64,000 nucleotides of DNA from Streptomyces aurantiacus JA 4570 (GTDB taxonomy: Bacteria; Actinomycetota; Actinomycetes; Streptomycetales; Streptomycetaceae): assembly GCF_000414115.1 (NCBI RefSeq), contig NZ_AOPZ01000019.1:1-64000 (forward strand). The letters are read 5' to 3'. The notes beneath the pieces are model-generated. The model had not been told where the DNA came from. It made no database searches and saw nothing but the letters and a program-made list of their open reading frames with translations. Position 1 is the stretch's first letter; every line of letters starts with the position of its first letter. The position numbers were made by a program, and so were the translations under genes. This document shows, piece by piece, positions 34,898-44,744 of this stretch.

Positions 34898-35497
34898 ATG
34901 ACCCGTTCCACCATCAGCTCGCGCCGCCGCATAGCGGCGGTGGCCACCGCGGCCTTACTGTCCCTGGGGCTGCTGACCGCGTGCGGCTCCGAGTCCTCGG
35001 ACACCGGCGCGTCGGGCGCCGGCTCGTCCCGGAAGGCCGAGCCGCGTGCCAAGCCGTCCGGCAACGGTGCGAAGGACCGCTCGGAACTGTCCTCCCGGTC
35101 CGGGGGCGGGGAGTCGAACCTCCAGGAGGGCGACGGCCTCGTCGCTCACAGGGTCCAGTTGAGCGTCGACGGCGGCACCGAGATCCTCGCCGAAGTCTCC
35201 GCCGGGCCGACGGCGGACGAGCCCACGCAGCAGGTTCCCTCCAACACGCTCATCCCCGGCGAGCACAAGACGGGCACGGTGACCGTGGTCCGCGGCGCCG
35301 AACAGTCCCAGCAGTTCACCGATCTGATCGACGGCAAGACCCAGCCCGGGACAGCGTCCCTCGACGGGTTGGACTACGCGGGCAACGTGACGAGGCAGTA
35401 CACCCTGCAAGAGCCCAGGGTCGTCAAGGTCGAAAACCCCCCGACCGGCAACGAGCAGGCCGTCACGATCCAGTACAAGAACCTGACGATCGGCTAG
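34898..35497 (+). CDS. Lipoprotein with a tail-tube-like domain
   Basis: A 199-residue exported lipoprotein. The signal peptide has a twin-Arg-like n-region (SSRRRIAAVATAALLSLGLL) and a lipobox LTAC with Cys near residue 29. A Ser/Gly/Arg linker follows. The domain from about 80 on has an order of motifs like phage and contractile-injection tail-tube proteins (T4 gp19 type): KTGTVTVVRGAEQSQQFTDL, DGKTQPGTASL, YAGNVTRQYTLQEPRV, then TGNEQAVTIQYKNLTIG. The match is by eye and weak, but the ending (x-GN-x-AV-x-I-x-Y-x-x-L-x-I) is striking. AGGGAG lies seven bases before ATG 34898. No phage genes are nearby. Confidence 0.7.
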   Translation: MTRSTISSRRRIAAVATAALLSLGLLTACGSESSDTGASGAGSSRKAEPRAKPSGNGAKDRSELSSRSGGGESNLQEGDGLVAHRVQLSVDGGTEILAEVSAGPTADEPTQQVPSNTLIPGEHKTGTVTVVRGAEQSQQFTDLIDGKTQPGTASLDGLDYAGNVTRQYTLQEPRVVKVENPPTGNEQAVTIQYKNLTIG

Positions 35498-35523
35498 CCG
35501 GTGCGAACGCCCTCGGGCACGCT

Positions 35524-36054
35524 CTAGTCGTCCGCCTCGGGGACGGCCCGGGCGTGGGGGCCGGACGAGGTGCAGCGGATTTCGTACGTCAGGTCGTCCC
35601 GTTCGTCGTCGTCGTTGGCCTCGGCCTCCAGGCGGGCGGTGGCGGCCGGGCCCCGGGTGACGTCGTCGTCTATGTGGTAGCCGTCGGCCGGGCTCCAGGA
35701 GATCAGGCGGACGGTGCCGTCGGAGCGGCACTCCACCGTCGCCGTTCCGCCGGTGAACCGGACCGTCGACCGTTCGACGGCCCGACGGGTCGGCTCGGCC
35801 GGGCCCGAACGGGAGGGAGAGGGCGAGGCAGAGGCAGAGGCAGAGGGGGCAGGGGTACGGGTCGGGGAGGGGGAAGCCGACGGGGCGTTCGGGGTGTCCG
35901 CCAGCGCCCGCCGCACGGCCCCCTCGTCCAAGGGCCTGCTGTGGGCGGCCCCGCCGGAATCAGCGCTCGCCAACTGCCAGGCGCCCAGCGCCCCCGCCGC
36001 CGTGCCCGCGGCCACCCACACCGCGGTCACCACGGCTCCTTGCCACTTCCCCAT
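35524..36054 (-). CDS. Hypothetical single-pass membrane protein
   Basis: A 176-residue protein with an N-terminal membrane helix (AVVTAVWVAAGTAAGALGAWQL), a Pro/Ser/Ala linker (SASPSPTRTPAPSASASASP) and a small extracytoplasmic domain (TVRFTGGTATVECRSDG; DDLTYEIRCTSSGP) with two cysteines. Relatives occur beside two-component systems in Streptomyces. It converges with the lipoprotein gene and is divergent from the OmpR-type regulator, which suggests it is controlled by or feeds signals to that system. GTG at 36072 with TAGGGA is an alternative start. Confidence 0.65.
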   Translation of the reverse strand: MGKWQGAVVTAVWVAAGTAAGALGAWQLASADSGGAAHSRPLDEGAVRRALADTPNAPSASPSPTRTPAPSASASASPSPSRSGPAEPTRRAVERSTVRFTGGTATVECRSDGTVRLISWSPADGYHIDDDVTRGPAATARLEAEANDDDERDDLTYEIRCTSSGPHARAVPEADD

Positions 36055-36178
36055 GGAGCCACTGTCCCCCACGGTTCCCTAACGTCCGGTTAAGGACCCG
36101 GTTAAGGTCGGCCCCCGCCCCCCACTCCGGCGTGAACCCGCGGCGAATCCGGGGCCAACTCGTGGCTACCGTGGCCCC

Positions 36179-36907
36179 ATGGCCCACCTGCTCGTCGTGG
36201 AGGACGACCCACAGCTGCGCGGCGCCCTCGTCCGCGCCCTGCGCGACAAGGGCCACGCCGTCGCGACGGCGCCCACCGGCATGACGGGGCTCGACGCGGC
36301 GGTGACGCACCGGCCCGACCTCGTCGTGCTCGACCTCGGGCTTCCCGACGTGGACGGGGCGCAGGTGCTGCGGATGCTGCGGGCCGTCAGCGACGTACCC
36401 GTCATCGTGGCGACCGCGCGCGACGAGGAGCCGGAGATGGTGGCGCTCCTCGGCGACGGGGCCGACGACTACATCGTGAAGCCGTTCGGAGCCGCGCAGT
36501 TGGACGCCCGGGTGAAGGCGGTGCTTCGGCGGCTCGGCGGGGGTGAGGGGGAGGCGCCGCTGCGGGTGGGCGGGCTGTGCGTCGACCCGGCCGCGCGTGA
36601 GGTCGCCCTCGACGGGGTGCCGGTCGAGCTCACGCCGCGCGAGTTCGACCTTCTCGCCCATCTCGCGCGGCGCGCGGGGCAGGTCGTCTCACGCCGCGAA
36701 CTCCTCGCCGAGGTCTGGCACCAGCCGCTCGGCGGCGCCGACAAGACGGTCGACGTCCACCTGTCGTGGCTGCGCCGGAAACTGGGCGAGACGGCGCAGG
36801 CCCCGCGCTATCTGCACACCGTCCGCACGGTCGGCGTGAAACTCGCGGCGCCGGACGCGGCCTCGTCCCCGCGGCCCGAGGGCGACTTCCCCGACGGGCC
36901 CCTCTGA
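36179..36907 (+). CDS. OmpR/PhoB-type response regulator
   Basis: A 242-residue regulator. The receiver holds the acidic pair (LLVVEDDPQLR), phospho-Asp (LVVLDLGLPDVDG), Thr (IVATARDEE) and Lys (DDYIVKPF). The C-terminal winged helix reads VELTPREFDLLAHLARRAGQ then VSRRELLAEVW and KTVDVHLSWLRRKLGE, with the HTVRTVGVKL hairpin. The kinase gene starts within its stop codon (TGATG, one-base overlap). A short leader of about 100 bases separates it from the divergent membrane gene. Confidence 0.92.
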   Translation: MAHLLVVEDDPQLRGALVRALRDKGHAVATAPTGMTGLDAAVTHRPDLVVLDLGLPDVDGAQVLRMLRAVSDVPVIVATARDEEPEMVALLGDGADDYIVKPFGAAQLDARVKAVLRRLGGGEGEAPLRVGGLCVDPAAREVALDGVPVELTPREFDLLAHLARRAGQVVSRRELLAEVWHQPLGGADKTVDVHLSWLRRKLGETAQAPRYLHTVRTVGVKLAAPDAASSPRPEGDFPDGPL

Positions 36908-38421
36908 TGCGTCGTCGGCTGCTGCTGCTCACCGCCGCCACCACCGCCCTCGTCCTCACCGCCCTGCTCGTCCCGCTCACCCTCCTCACCCGCAGCCACG
37001 CCGCCGACCGTGCCACCGCCGAGGCCACCGCCCGCGCGCAGTGGGTGGCGCATGCCATTGGGCCCGCGCTCGCCTCGGCCGCGGAGCGGCCCACCGCGGA
37101 GCAGACCGTCGCCGGGGTCAACGGGTCCGGGCTGCCCCGGACTTCGCTCGTCCTCGCCGACGGGACTGTCATCGGGCCCGGTGCCGGGTCCGACGCCGGT
37201 TCCGGTTCCGGTTCCGATGCCATTCGGCTCGCCCGTACCGGGCGTGCCTTCACCTATGAGCCCTCGACCGGCGGGCGGCAGGTCCTCGTCCCCGTGCACG
37301 GGGCCGCCGACGGGACCGCCGTCGTTCAAGTCGCCCTCACCGAGCGGCAGTTGTACGCGGGTACGCTCACCTCTTGGCTTGTGCTCGCCGGGATCGGCGT
37401 GGGCCTTGTGCTGCTCGGGCTGCTGCTCGCCGATCGGCTCGGGGCGCGGCTCGTGGGGGCGACGCGGGGGCTTGCCCGCACGGCGGACCGGCTCGCCGCG
37501 GGGGATCTCACGGCTCGGGCCGTGCCTGATGGGCCGCCCGAACTCCGGCTCGTCGCCGGGGAGTTGAACCGGCTTGCCGGGCGTATTGACGAGCTGCTCA
37601 CCGCTGAGCGGGAGACTGCCCGTGAGAATGCCGCCGATCTCGCGCATCGGCTGCGTACGCCTGTTGCCGCGTTGCGGCTGGACGCGGAGTCGTTGCGGGA
37701 CGCGGGGGAGGCTCGGCGGATCGCCGAGGATGTGTCCGCGCTGGAGCGCAGTGTGGACGACGTGATCCGTCGGGCTCGGTTGCCCCTGCGGGGCGCGCCG
37801 TGCGCCGACCTTGCCGATGTCGCCCGCGAGCGGGCTGCCTTCTGGCTTCCGTTGGCCGAGGACCAGGGCCGCTCGCTGACCGTTGACGCCGTCGGCCTTG
37901 GTCACCCCCCACATCAAACGCACCGTCGGCCTGGGCTGTGCCCACCCGTTCCGCCCTGCGGAACGACTGCCCACAGCAGGGGGCGGGAACAAGAGCCGGA
38001 CCGGAAGCCCGGGTGGAGGCCGGATGCCCACAGCGGGGAGCAGCCCGACAGACCGCGGCACAGCGCGGAAGAGATACTCGTGCCCGTCCCCCCGGACGAG
38101 CTCTCCGCCGCGCTCGATGCGCTCATCGGGAACGTGCTCGATCACACCCCCCAAGGCACCGGATTCCGGATTGTCGTCGAGGAGGCGGGCGGGTGGGCCC
38201 GGCTCACCGTCGCCGATGACGGGCCGGGGTTCCCGGACGGACACGCGGCCGCCGCCCGCGGCGCCAGCGGCGGCGGGTCCACCGGGCTCGGGCTCGACAT
38301 CGCGCGGCGGACCGCCGAGGACGCGGGCGGGACGTTCGCCGTCGCGGCCGGGCCGACCCGCGTCACGCTCACCTTCCCGCTCGCGGGAACACCGTCCGCA
38401 CCGCCCGGGCCCACCGGTTGA
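36907..38421 (+). CDS. Sensor histidine kinase with an inserted repeat
   Basis: A 504-residue membrane kinase partnered with the OmpR regulator. Two membrane helices (LLLLTAATTALVLTALLVPL; WLVLAGIGVGLVLLGLLLAD) flank a sensor domain; HAMP follows (ARTADRLAAGDLTARAV). HisKA has NAADLAHRLRTPVAALRLDA; the ATPase has IGNVLDHTPQGTGF, VADDGPGFPDG and STGLGLDIARR. Between LTVDA and LVPVPPDEL, where relatives have about five residues, some 60 extra Pro/Arg-rich residues are encoded by a palindromic repeat (37891-38075) that keeps the frame. Whether the kinase still works is unclear. Its 3' end overlaps the VTC gene by 53 bases, tail to tail. Confidence 0.85.
   Translation: MRRRLLLLTAATTALVLTALLVPLTLLTRSHAADRATAEATARAQWVAHAIGPALASAAERPTAEQTVAGVNGSGLPRTSLVLADGTVIGPGAGSDAGSGSGSDAIRLARTGRAFTYEPSTGGRQVLVPVHGAADGTAVVQVALTERQLYAGTLTSWLVLAGIGVGLVLLGLLLADRLGARLVGATRGLARTADRLAAGDLTARAVPDGPPELRLVAGELNRLAGRIDELLTAERETARENAADLAHRLRTPVAALRLDAESLRDAGEARRIAEDVSALERSVDDVIRRARLPLRGAPCADLADVARERAAFWLPLAEDQGRSLTVDAVGLGHPPHQTHRRPGLCPPVPPCGTTAHSRGREQEPDRKPGWRPDAHSGEQPDRPRHSAEEILVPVPPDELSAALDALIGNVLDHTPQGTGFRIVVEEAGGWARLTVADDGPGFPDGHAAAARGASGGGSTGLGLDIARRTAEDAGGTFAVAAGPTRVTLTFPLAGTPSAPPGPTG
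37936..37976. repeat. Imperfect palindrome inside the kinase gene
   Basis: The arms run CTGTGCCCACCCGTTCCGC (37936-37954) and GCGGAACGACTGCCCACAG (37958-37976 or nearby), pairing at both ends with mismatches in the middle. I recognise this as a widely dispersed Streptomyces intergenic element rather than kinase sequence. The surrounding insert spans about 37891-38075. Confidence 0.65.
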
Positions 38422-39166
38422 CGCCGAGGTCGGGCCGGACGGCCGCGAAACCGCCGCAGTACTTGGTGAATTCGGCGGCGCGCAGGCCATAGCGGTGCAG
38501 CACCCGGTCGGCCTCCGTGAGGCGGCCCCGCGTCTTCGTCTCGACGAGGACGAGCCCGCCGTCGGCCGCGGCCGTGCGGCCCGTCGCCACGTCCCGTACC
38601 ACAAGGGCCGCGTCGCACGTCACCCGCTGCCCGTCGGCGACGAACGTGGCGCGGCGGTAGTCGGTGACGAGGGAGGGGGTCAGGCCGGCGGGGGCGTCGA
38701 TGCCGTACGAGCCGCGCAGCACCCCGGCCAGGAACCCGCGCCGGGCGTCGTCCAGGGCGTGGTCGTCGCCCGACATCCGCTGCCGGTGCTTGACGGTCTC
38801 GCCGCGCCCGGTCTTCAGCTTGATCTCGAACTGCCGCTCCCCGCTGTCCTGGTAGACCCGCTCACGGACGCGGTAGCGGAGTCTTCGGCCTTGGCGGTGG
38901 TCGTGGTACGTGCCCAGGGCGGGGGTGTCGTAGTACGTCGAGTGGTACCCGAACGAGCGGCGGCCGCCGATGCTCAGCGCGTGGAACGCGCCGCAGGGCC
39001 GGCGCGGGTCGGTGAGCAGCGCCGCGAAGTCCTCGAAGATCTCCACGGGGACGAGGTAGCTGTTGTCGTAGCGGGCGAGCAGCTCCGCGCGGGCGTTGAG
39101 TTCGTCGAGGGAGACGGGGTGGGCGGCCAGCGCGGCGCGGCTCAGGGCGCGTTCGGCGGGTTTCAC
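38369..39166 (-). CDS. VTC-domain polyphosphate polymerase-like protein
   Basis: A 265-residue protein of the VTC/CYTH-like tunnel family, related to the catalytic domain of yeast Vtc4 that makes polyphosphate from ATP. Conserved features are RAELLARYDNSYLVPV, the basic YHSTYYDTPALGTYHDHRQG-type segment, the K/R-rich RYRVRERVYQ and EIKLKTGRGETVKH strands, and LVETKTRG near the end. It starts with GTG overlapping the stop of the upstream DUF4956 gene (GTGA) with AAGGAGG before it. VTC and DUF4956 genes are often paired in bacteria. Confidence 0.82.
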   Translation of the reverse strand: MKPAERALSRAALAAHPVSLDELNARAELLARYDNSYLVPVEIFEDFAALLTDPRRPCGAFHALSIGGRRSFGYHSTYYDTPALGTYHDHRQGRRLRYRVRERVYQDSGERQFEIKLKTGRGETVKHRQRMSGDDHALDDARRGFLAGVLRGSYGIDAPAGLTPSLVTDYRRATFVADGQRVTCDAALVVRDVATGRTAAADGGLVLVETKTRGRLTEADRVLHRYGLRAAEFTKYCGGFAAVRPDLGVNRWARAVRTVFPRAGR

Positions 39167-39812
39167 ACGGCCTCCTTGGCGTACGGCGGGGACGGCGGGG
39201 TCACTCGTACGAACTCCCCATCGTGCGGCATAGGTTCCGGCTGACGGAAGCGGACTTCCAGCACCATGAGGTCCCGTACGTAGTCGACCTCCTGGACCGT
39301 CCAGCCGAGCGGCTCCCCCAGCCGCCGCCGAGCGGCTCGCCGAGCCGCCGGGCCAGTTCGGCGCGGAGCGCGTCCTCCTCGCGGTACACGGCGTCGAGGG
39401 TCACCAGGGCCCGCCGGTCGCGCCGGTAGAGACGGGGGTGGTCGCCGACGTACATCACGAGCAGCAGCACCGCCGCGAGGCCCGCGGCCATCGGCAGCGA
39501 GAGGCCCGGCAGCCCGCACAGGAGCCCCAGGACGAGGGTGATGAAGTAGTACGCCACTTCCTGGTGCCGCACCGCGTCGGAGCGCAGCCGGACGATCGAC
39601 AGGACGCCGAAGAGCCCGAAGCCGAGCGCGAGCCCGCCGCCGCCCGACGCCTCCGAGAGGGCCGCGACGACCGCGAACAGGGCGACGTTCAGGGCGAGAT
39701 ACGCGGGGACCAGCTCACGCCTGCGGTGCCGTGGGCAGAAGACGCCGAAGGTCAGCAGCGAGACGGCCGCCAGATCGAGACCGAGATGGGCGGCGAGAGT
39801 CGTCAGATCCAT
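39163..39812 (-). pseudogene. DUF4956 membrane protein gene, frameshifted by a 23-bp duplication
   Basis: The N-terminal 150 residues are a normal DUF4956 protein: four membrane helices (LDLAAVSLLTFGVFCP; AYLALNVALFAVVAALS; ALGFGLFGVLSIVRLRSDAV; YFITLVLGLLCGLPGLSLPM). After ELARRLGEPLG the frame shifts because 23 bases are duplicated (39305-39327 and 39328-39350). As it stands, translation ends at 39201 after a nonsense tail. Removing one copy restores GWTVQEVDYVRDLMVLEVRF and a stop at 39163 that overlaps the VTC start. ATG 39812 is the start. Family members usually pair with VTC polymerases. Confidence 0.78.
39305..39350. repeat. 23-bp tandem duplication
   Basis: Two adjacent 23-base units beginning CCGAGCGGCTC (39305 and 39328) differ at only two positions (CCCCCAG versus GCCGAG). 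The length is not a multiple of three, so it shifts the DUF4956 reading frame. Assembly error is possible but the two differences argue against simple stutter. Confidence 0.85.
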
Positions 39813-39873
39813 GACCGGGACGCTAGGGAGGGGCGGGTTAACGCGGCCCCTGACCGAGGTTAAACAGCGCCAT

Positions 39874-39898
39874 TGACAGCACACTGTCATAATGACAG
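39874..39898. promoter_or_regulatory. Candidate MarR operator upstream of pfpI-marR
   Basis: TGACAGCACACTGTCA (39874-39889) is a perfect palindrome, and CTGTCATAATGACAG (39884-39898) is a second overlapping one sharing the middle half-site. Three alternating TGACAG half-sites in 25 bases, AT-rich for this genome, 46 bases before the ATG of the PfpI gene. TTGACA at 39873 may also be the -35 element of the promoter. The MarR protein of the same operon is the expected ligand. Confidence 0.65.
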
Positions 39899-39943
39899 CA
39901 TACTTACATCAGACCCAGTGGCGGTCACCCAGTGGAGGTCACC

Positions 39944-40564
39944 ATGAACAGCCAGGCCCCGCACAGCGCGCAGCGTCCCCGCACCGTTCACCTCGCCGTC
40001 TACGACACCCTCGCCGACTGGGAGACGGGCTACGCCACGGCGTATCTGGCCCGCGCCGGACACGAGCTGCGCACCGTCGCCCTCACCCGCGAGCCCGTCA
40101 CCAGCGTCGGCGGCGTCCGCGTCCAGCCGGACCTGGCCCTCGACGAGCTGCGCCCCGAGGACAGCGAGCTGCTGATCCTGCCGGGCGCCGACCTGTGGGA
40201 CACGGGCGACTCGCTCGCCCCCTTCGCCCGCGCGGCCCGCTCCTTCCTGGACGCGGGCGTGCCGGTCGCCGCGATCTGCGGCGCCACGGCCGGTCTTGCC
40301 CGCGAGGGCGTGCTCGACGACCGCGCGCACACCAGCGCCGTCTCGATGTACCTGGACGCGACGGGCTACAAGGGCGCCGAGCGGTACGTCGAGTCCGACG
40401 CCGTCACCGACGGCGACCTGATCACGGCGGGGCCGACCGAGCCCGTCGCCTTCGCCCGCGAAGTCCTCAAGCGCATGGGCGCGTTCGAGGGCGAGAAGCT
40501 GGACGCGTGGTACCGGCTGTTCCACGACTCGGACCCGACGGCGTACGAGGTCCTCGCATCGTGA
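39944..40564 (+). CDS. DJ-1/PfpI family protein
   Basis: A 206-residue class I glutamine-amidotransferase-like protein of the DJ-1/PfpI superfamily. The nucleophile elbow is VAAICGATAGLAREG (Cys near residue 109); the upstream acidic residue region is LLILPGADLWDTG, and VHLAVYDTLADWETGYATAY opens the fold. Such proteins act as chaperones, deglycases or hydrolases; this group is often controlled by a linked MarR or AraC regulator. ATG 39944 has GGAGG five bases upstream. Its stop overlaps the MarR start (GTGA). Confidence 0.88.
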   Translation: MNSQAPHSAQRPRTVHLAVYDTLADWETGYATAYLARAGHELRTVALTREPVTSVGGVRVQPDLALDELRPEDSELLILPGADLWDTGDSLAPFARAARSFLDAGVPVAAICGATAGLAREGVLDDRAHTSAVSMYLDATGYKGAERYVESDAVTDGDLITAGPTEPVAFAREVLKRMGAFEGEKLDAWYRLFHDSDPTAYEVLAS

Positions 40565-41019
40565 GCGGGAACGCGCAGGACCTGCTCAGCAGCACCGCGC
40601 TGAGCGTCTTCCGGCTCAACGGCCAGTTCCTCTCCGTGTCGGAGGAGCTGGCCCGCCCGGCCGGGCTCACCGCCGCCTGGTGGCAGGTCCTCGGCGCGGT
40701 CCTGCGCGAGCCCCTGTCCGTCGCCGGGGTCGCCCGCGCCATGGGCATCACCCGGCAGAGCGTGCAGCGCGTGGCCGATCTGCTGGTACGCCGCGGGCTC
40801 GCCGAGTACGTGCCCAACCCGGCGCACCGCCGCGCCAAGCTCCTGCGGCCCACCGACGAGGGGCGGGCCGCCGTCGCGAAGATCGAGCCCGGGCACGCCG
40901 ATCTCGCCGGGCGCCTCGAAGACGCCCTCGGAGCCGAACAATTCGCGCAAACCGCCCTGGCGTTGGAGCGGCTCTCCGAGGCCCTCGCGGGACTGGAGCC
41001 CGCCGTTACGGAACCGTAG
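40561..41019 (+). CDS. MarR family transcriptional regulator
   Basis: A 152-residue winged-helix regulator. The core is AWWQVLGAVLREPLSVAGVA, then RAMGITRQSVQRVADLLVRR as recognition helix and the wing VPNPAHRRAKLLRPTDEG; flanking helices form the dimer interface. GTG 40561 overlaps the PfpI stop, so expression is coupled. It probably represses the operon through the TGACAG palindromes at 39874-39898 and responds to a phenolic or oxidative signal. Confidence 0.88.
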   Translation: MSGNAQDLLSSTALSVFRLNGQFLSVSEELARPAGLTAAWWQVLGAVLREPLSVAGVARAMGITRQSVQRVADLLVRRGLAEYVPNPAHRRAKLLRPTDEGRAAVAKIEPGHADLAGRLEDALGAEQFAQTALALERLSEALAGLEPAVTEP

Positions 41020-41143
41020 AGGTAAGCCCGGGGCGCCCCTCCCACCACGGCACTATCCTCGGTCTGTTGCACAGCGGTGCACGGAGAGTCGCCACGCGAA
41101 GGTGGCTTGAAAACCGCAGGAACACAGGGGGAGGACGGCGCCG

Positions 41144-42979
<1,836 letters not shown>

Positions 42980-43094
42980 GCAACTGACCGCTTCCGTAAG
43001 GAAGTTGAACCGCTCACGAACGTCCGGCGACGGAACGGCGAAGTCCCCCGCCGGGGCGTTCCCCGCTCCGGGGGCGCCTCCGTAGCGTGCGCCC

Positions 43095-44663
43095 GTGGAC
43101 TGGTTGAGCCCCGAGAACGTCGTCGCTGTCCTGACCGCCGCGCTCGGGCTGCTCGCCACCCTCGGGGCGATCTGGTACGAGCGCCGCGTGCCGCGCCGCA
43201 AACGCGTCGGCTACCGCGTGCAGATGGACACCGCGATCGGTGACAACGTGCGCACCGGCGGCGCGAACGCGCGGCTCGGGCTCTTCGACGAGACGCCGGA
43301 GATGTCGGACGCGACGCTCGTGCTGCTGAGGGTGGAGAACGACGGATCCCAGTCGATCTCCGACGCCGACTACACCGGGCGCGCGCTGCACGGGCTCACG
43401 GCCGTGTTCACCGGCCGCACCGTGCGCGGCCTCGCCGTGACCGCGCAGGTCGGCGCCGACCACCTGATGGAGCACTTCACGCCGTCGGCGGGACTGCGGT
43501 ACGAGGGCTCGACGCTGCACATACCGCGCGTACCGCTGAACCGGGGCCAGCACTACAAGCTGCTGGTGCTGCTCACCGGCGGCGCCGTCGGCAGCGAGGT
43601 CATCGTCTCCGGGGGCATCCAGGCGGGCGCCGTGCAGCCGAACCGGTCCACGACACCCGACGACAAGCCGCCGCTGTTCAGCGGGCCCGCGAAGGTCCTG
43701 ACGGCGCTGCTCACCGCGTCCGTCGTCACGCTCGCCGCCATGATCCTGCTGACCGAAGAGGACCGGGCCCCGATCGAGTGCGCGAAGGGCGAGCTGACGC
43801 TCACCGGTTCCACGGCCCTCAAGCCCGTCGCCGAGGAGCTGAAGGCGAAGTACGAGGACGACTGCCCCGGCGCGCGCATCACCGTGAGCAGCCACGGCAG
43901 CCGCGACGGTGTGACCGAGCTGATCGCGGCCGGGGAGCGCGCCGAGGGATCGCCGCCGATCGTGGCCCTCTCCGACGGCCCGGCGACCGACGACCCCGCG
44001 ACCGACGAGTCAGCGACCGACGACCCCGCGCCCGACCGCCCGCCCTTGAGCGAAACCCGCGTGGCGCTCTCGGTGTTCACCCTGGCCGTCAACGACAAGG
44101 TCACCCTGAGGAACCTCTCCACCGCCGCCGTACGGCGCCTCTACCGCGGCGAGATCCGCAACTGGAAACAGCTCGGCGGCCCCGACCTGCCCGTCGTCCT
44201 GGTCAGCCGCACGTTCAGCTCGGGCACCCGCCAGACCCTCCAACGCCGGGTCCTGGACGGCGCGTTCGAGGTCCGCGAGTCGTCCGACGACTGCACCCGC
44301 AAGGACGACCCCGAGGCACCCGTCATCCGCTGCGAACTCAACTCCACCCAACAGGTCCTGGACGCGGTGGAACGCCTGCCGGGCGCGGTCGGCTACAGCG
44401 AGCTGCGCGCCGCGTCCGGCCGCGAGGGCCTGCACCGCCTCAGCCTGGACGGCCGCGCGGCGGCCCTCGACGGCATCGCGGTCAGCGGCTACGCCTACCG
44501 CGAGATCGAGTACGCGTACACCTACGGGGAGCCGCCCGCCGACTCCCTCGCCTCCAAGTTCCTCGCGTACGCGACCCGTGGCAGCGGCCAGGACGTCATC
44601 CGCACCCACGGCCAGCTGCCGTGCGCGACACCGGAGGGCCTGCGGATCTGCGGCGAGGAGTAG
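43095..44663 (+). CDS. Two-pass membrane protein with PstS-like binding domain
   Basis: A 522-residue protein. A membrane helix (VVAVLTAALGLLATLGAIWY) is followed by the basic YERRVPRRKRVGYR, so the next domain (35-195) is probably cytoplasmic. A second helix (VLTALLTASVVTLAAMILLT) leads out to a periplasmic-binding-protein domain like PstS: LTLTGSTALKPVAEELKAKY, RLYRGEIRNWKQLGGPDLPV, RTFSSGTRQTLQRRV and GAVGYSELRAA. A duplicated acidic insert (ATDDPATDESATDDPAP) lies in the binding domain. Linking a phosphate-type receptor through the membrane to a cytoplasmic domain suggests signalling rather than transport. GTG 43095 is the start. Confidence 0.8.
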   Translation: MDWLSPENVVAVLTAALGLLATLGAIWYERRVPRRKRVGYRVQMDTAIGDNVRTGGANARLGLFDETPEMSDATLVLLRVENDGSQSISDADYTGRALHGLTAVFTGRTVRGLAVTAQVGADHLMEHFTPSAGLRYEGSTLHIPRVPLNRGQHYKLLVLLTGGAVGSEVIVSGGIQAGAVQPNRSTTPDDKPPLFSGPAKVLTALLTASVVTLAAMILLTEEDRAPIECAKGELTLTGSTALKPVAEELKAKYEDDCPGARITVSSHGSRDGVTELIAAGERAEGSPPIVALSDGPATDDPATDESATDDPAPDRPPLSETRVALSVFTLAVNDKVTLRNLSTAAVRRLYRGEIRNWKQLGGPDLPVVLVSRTFSSGTRQTLQRRVLDGAFEVRESSDDCTRKDDPEAPVIRCELNSTQQVLDAVERLPGAVGYSELRAASGREGLHRLSLDGRAAALDGIAVSGYAYREIEYAYTYGEPPADSLASKFLAYATRGSGQDVIRTHGQLPCATPEGLRICGEE

Positions 44664-44744
44664 GAGCCCGCCTCATCCGCGCGGCGGAGCATGATCCGCC
44701 GCGGCGCCGATTCCCGTCAGCGGCGGGCCGGACAGGCTGGACGC

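Noticed and set aside
34898..35497. Prophage remnant, because of the tail-tube-like domain
   Set aside because: No other phage gene lies nearby, the gene has a lipoprotein signal, and codon use matches its neighbours.
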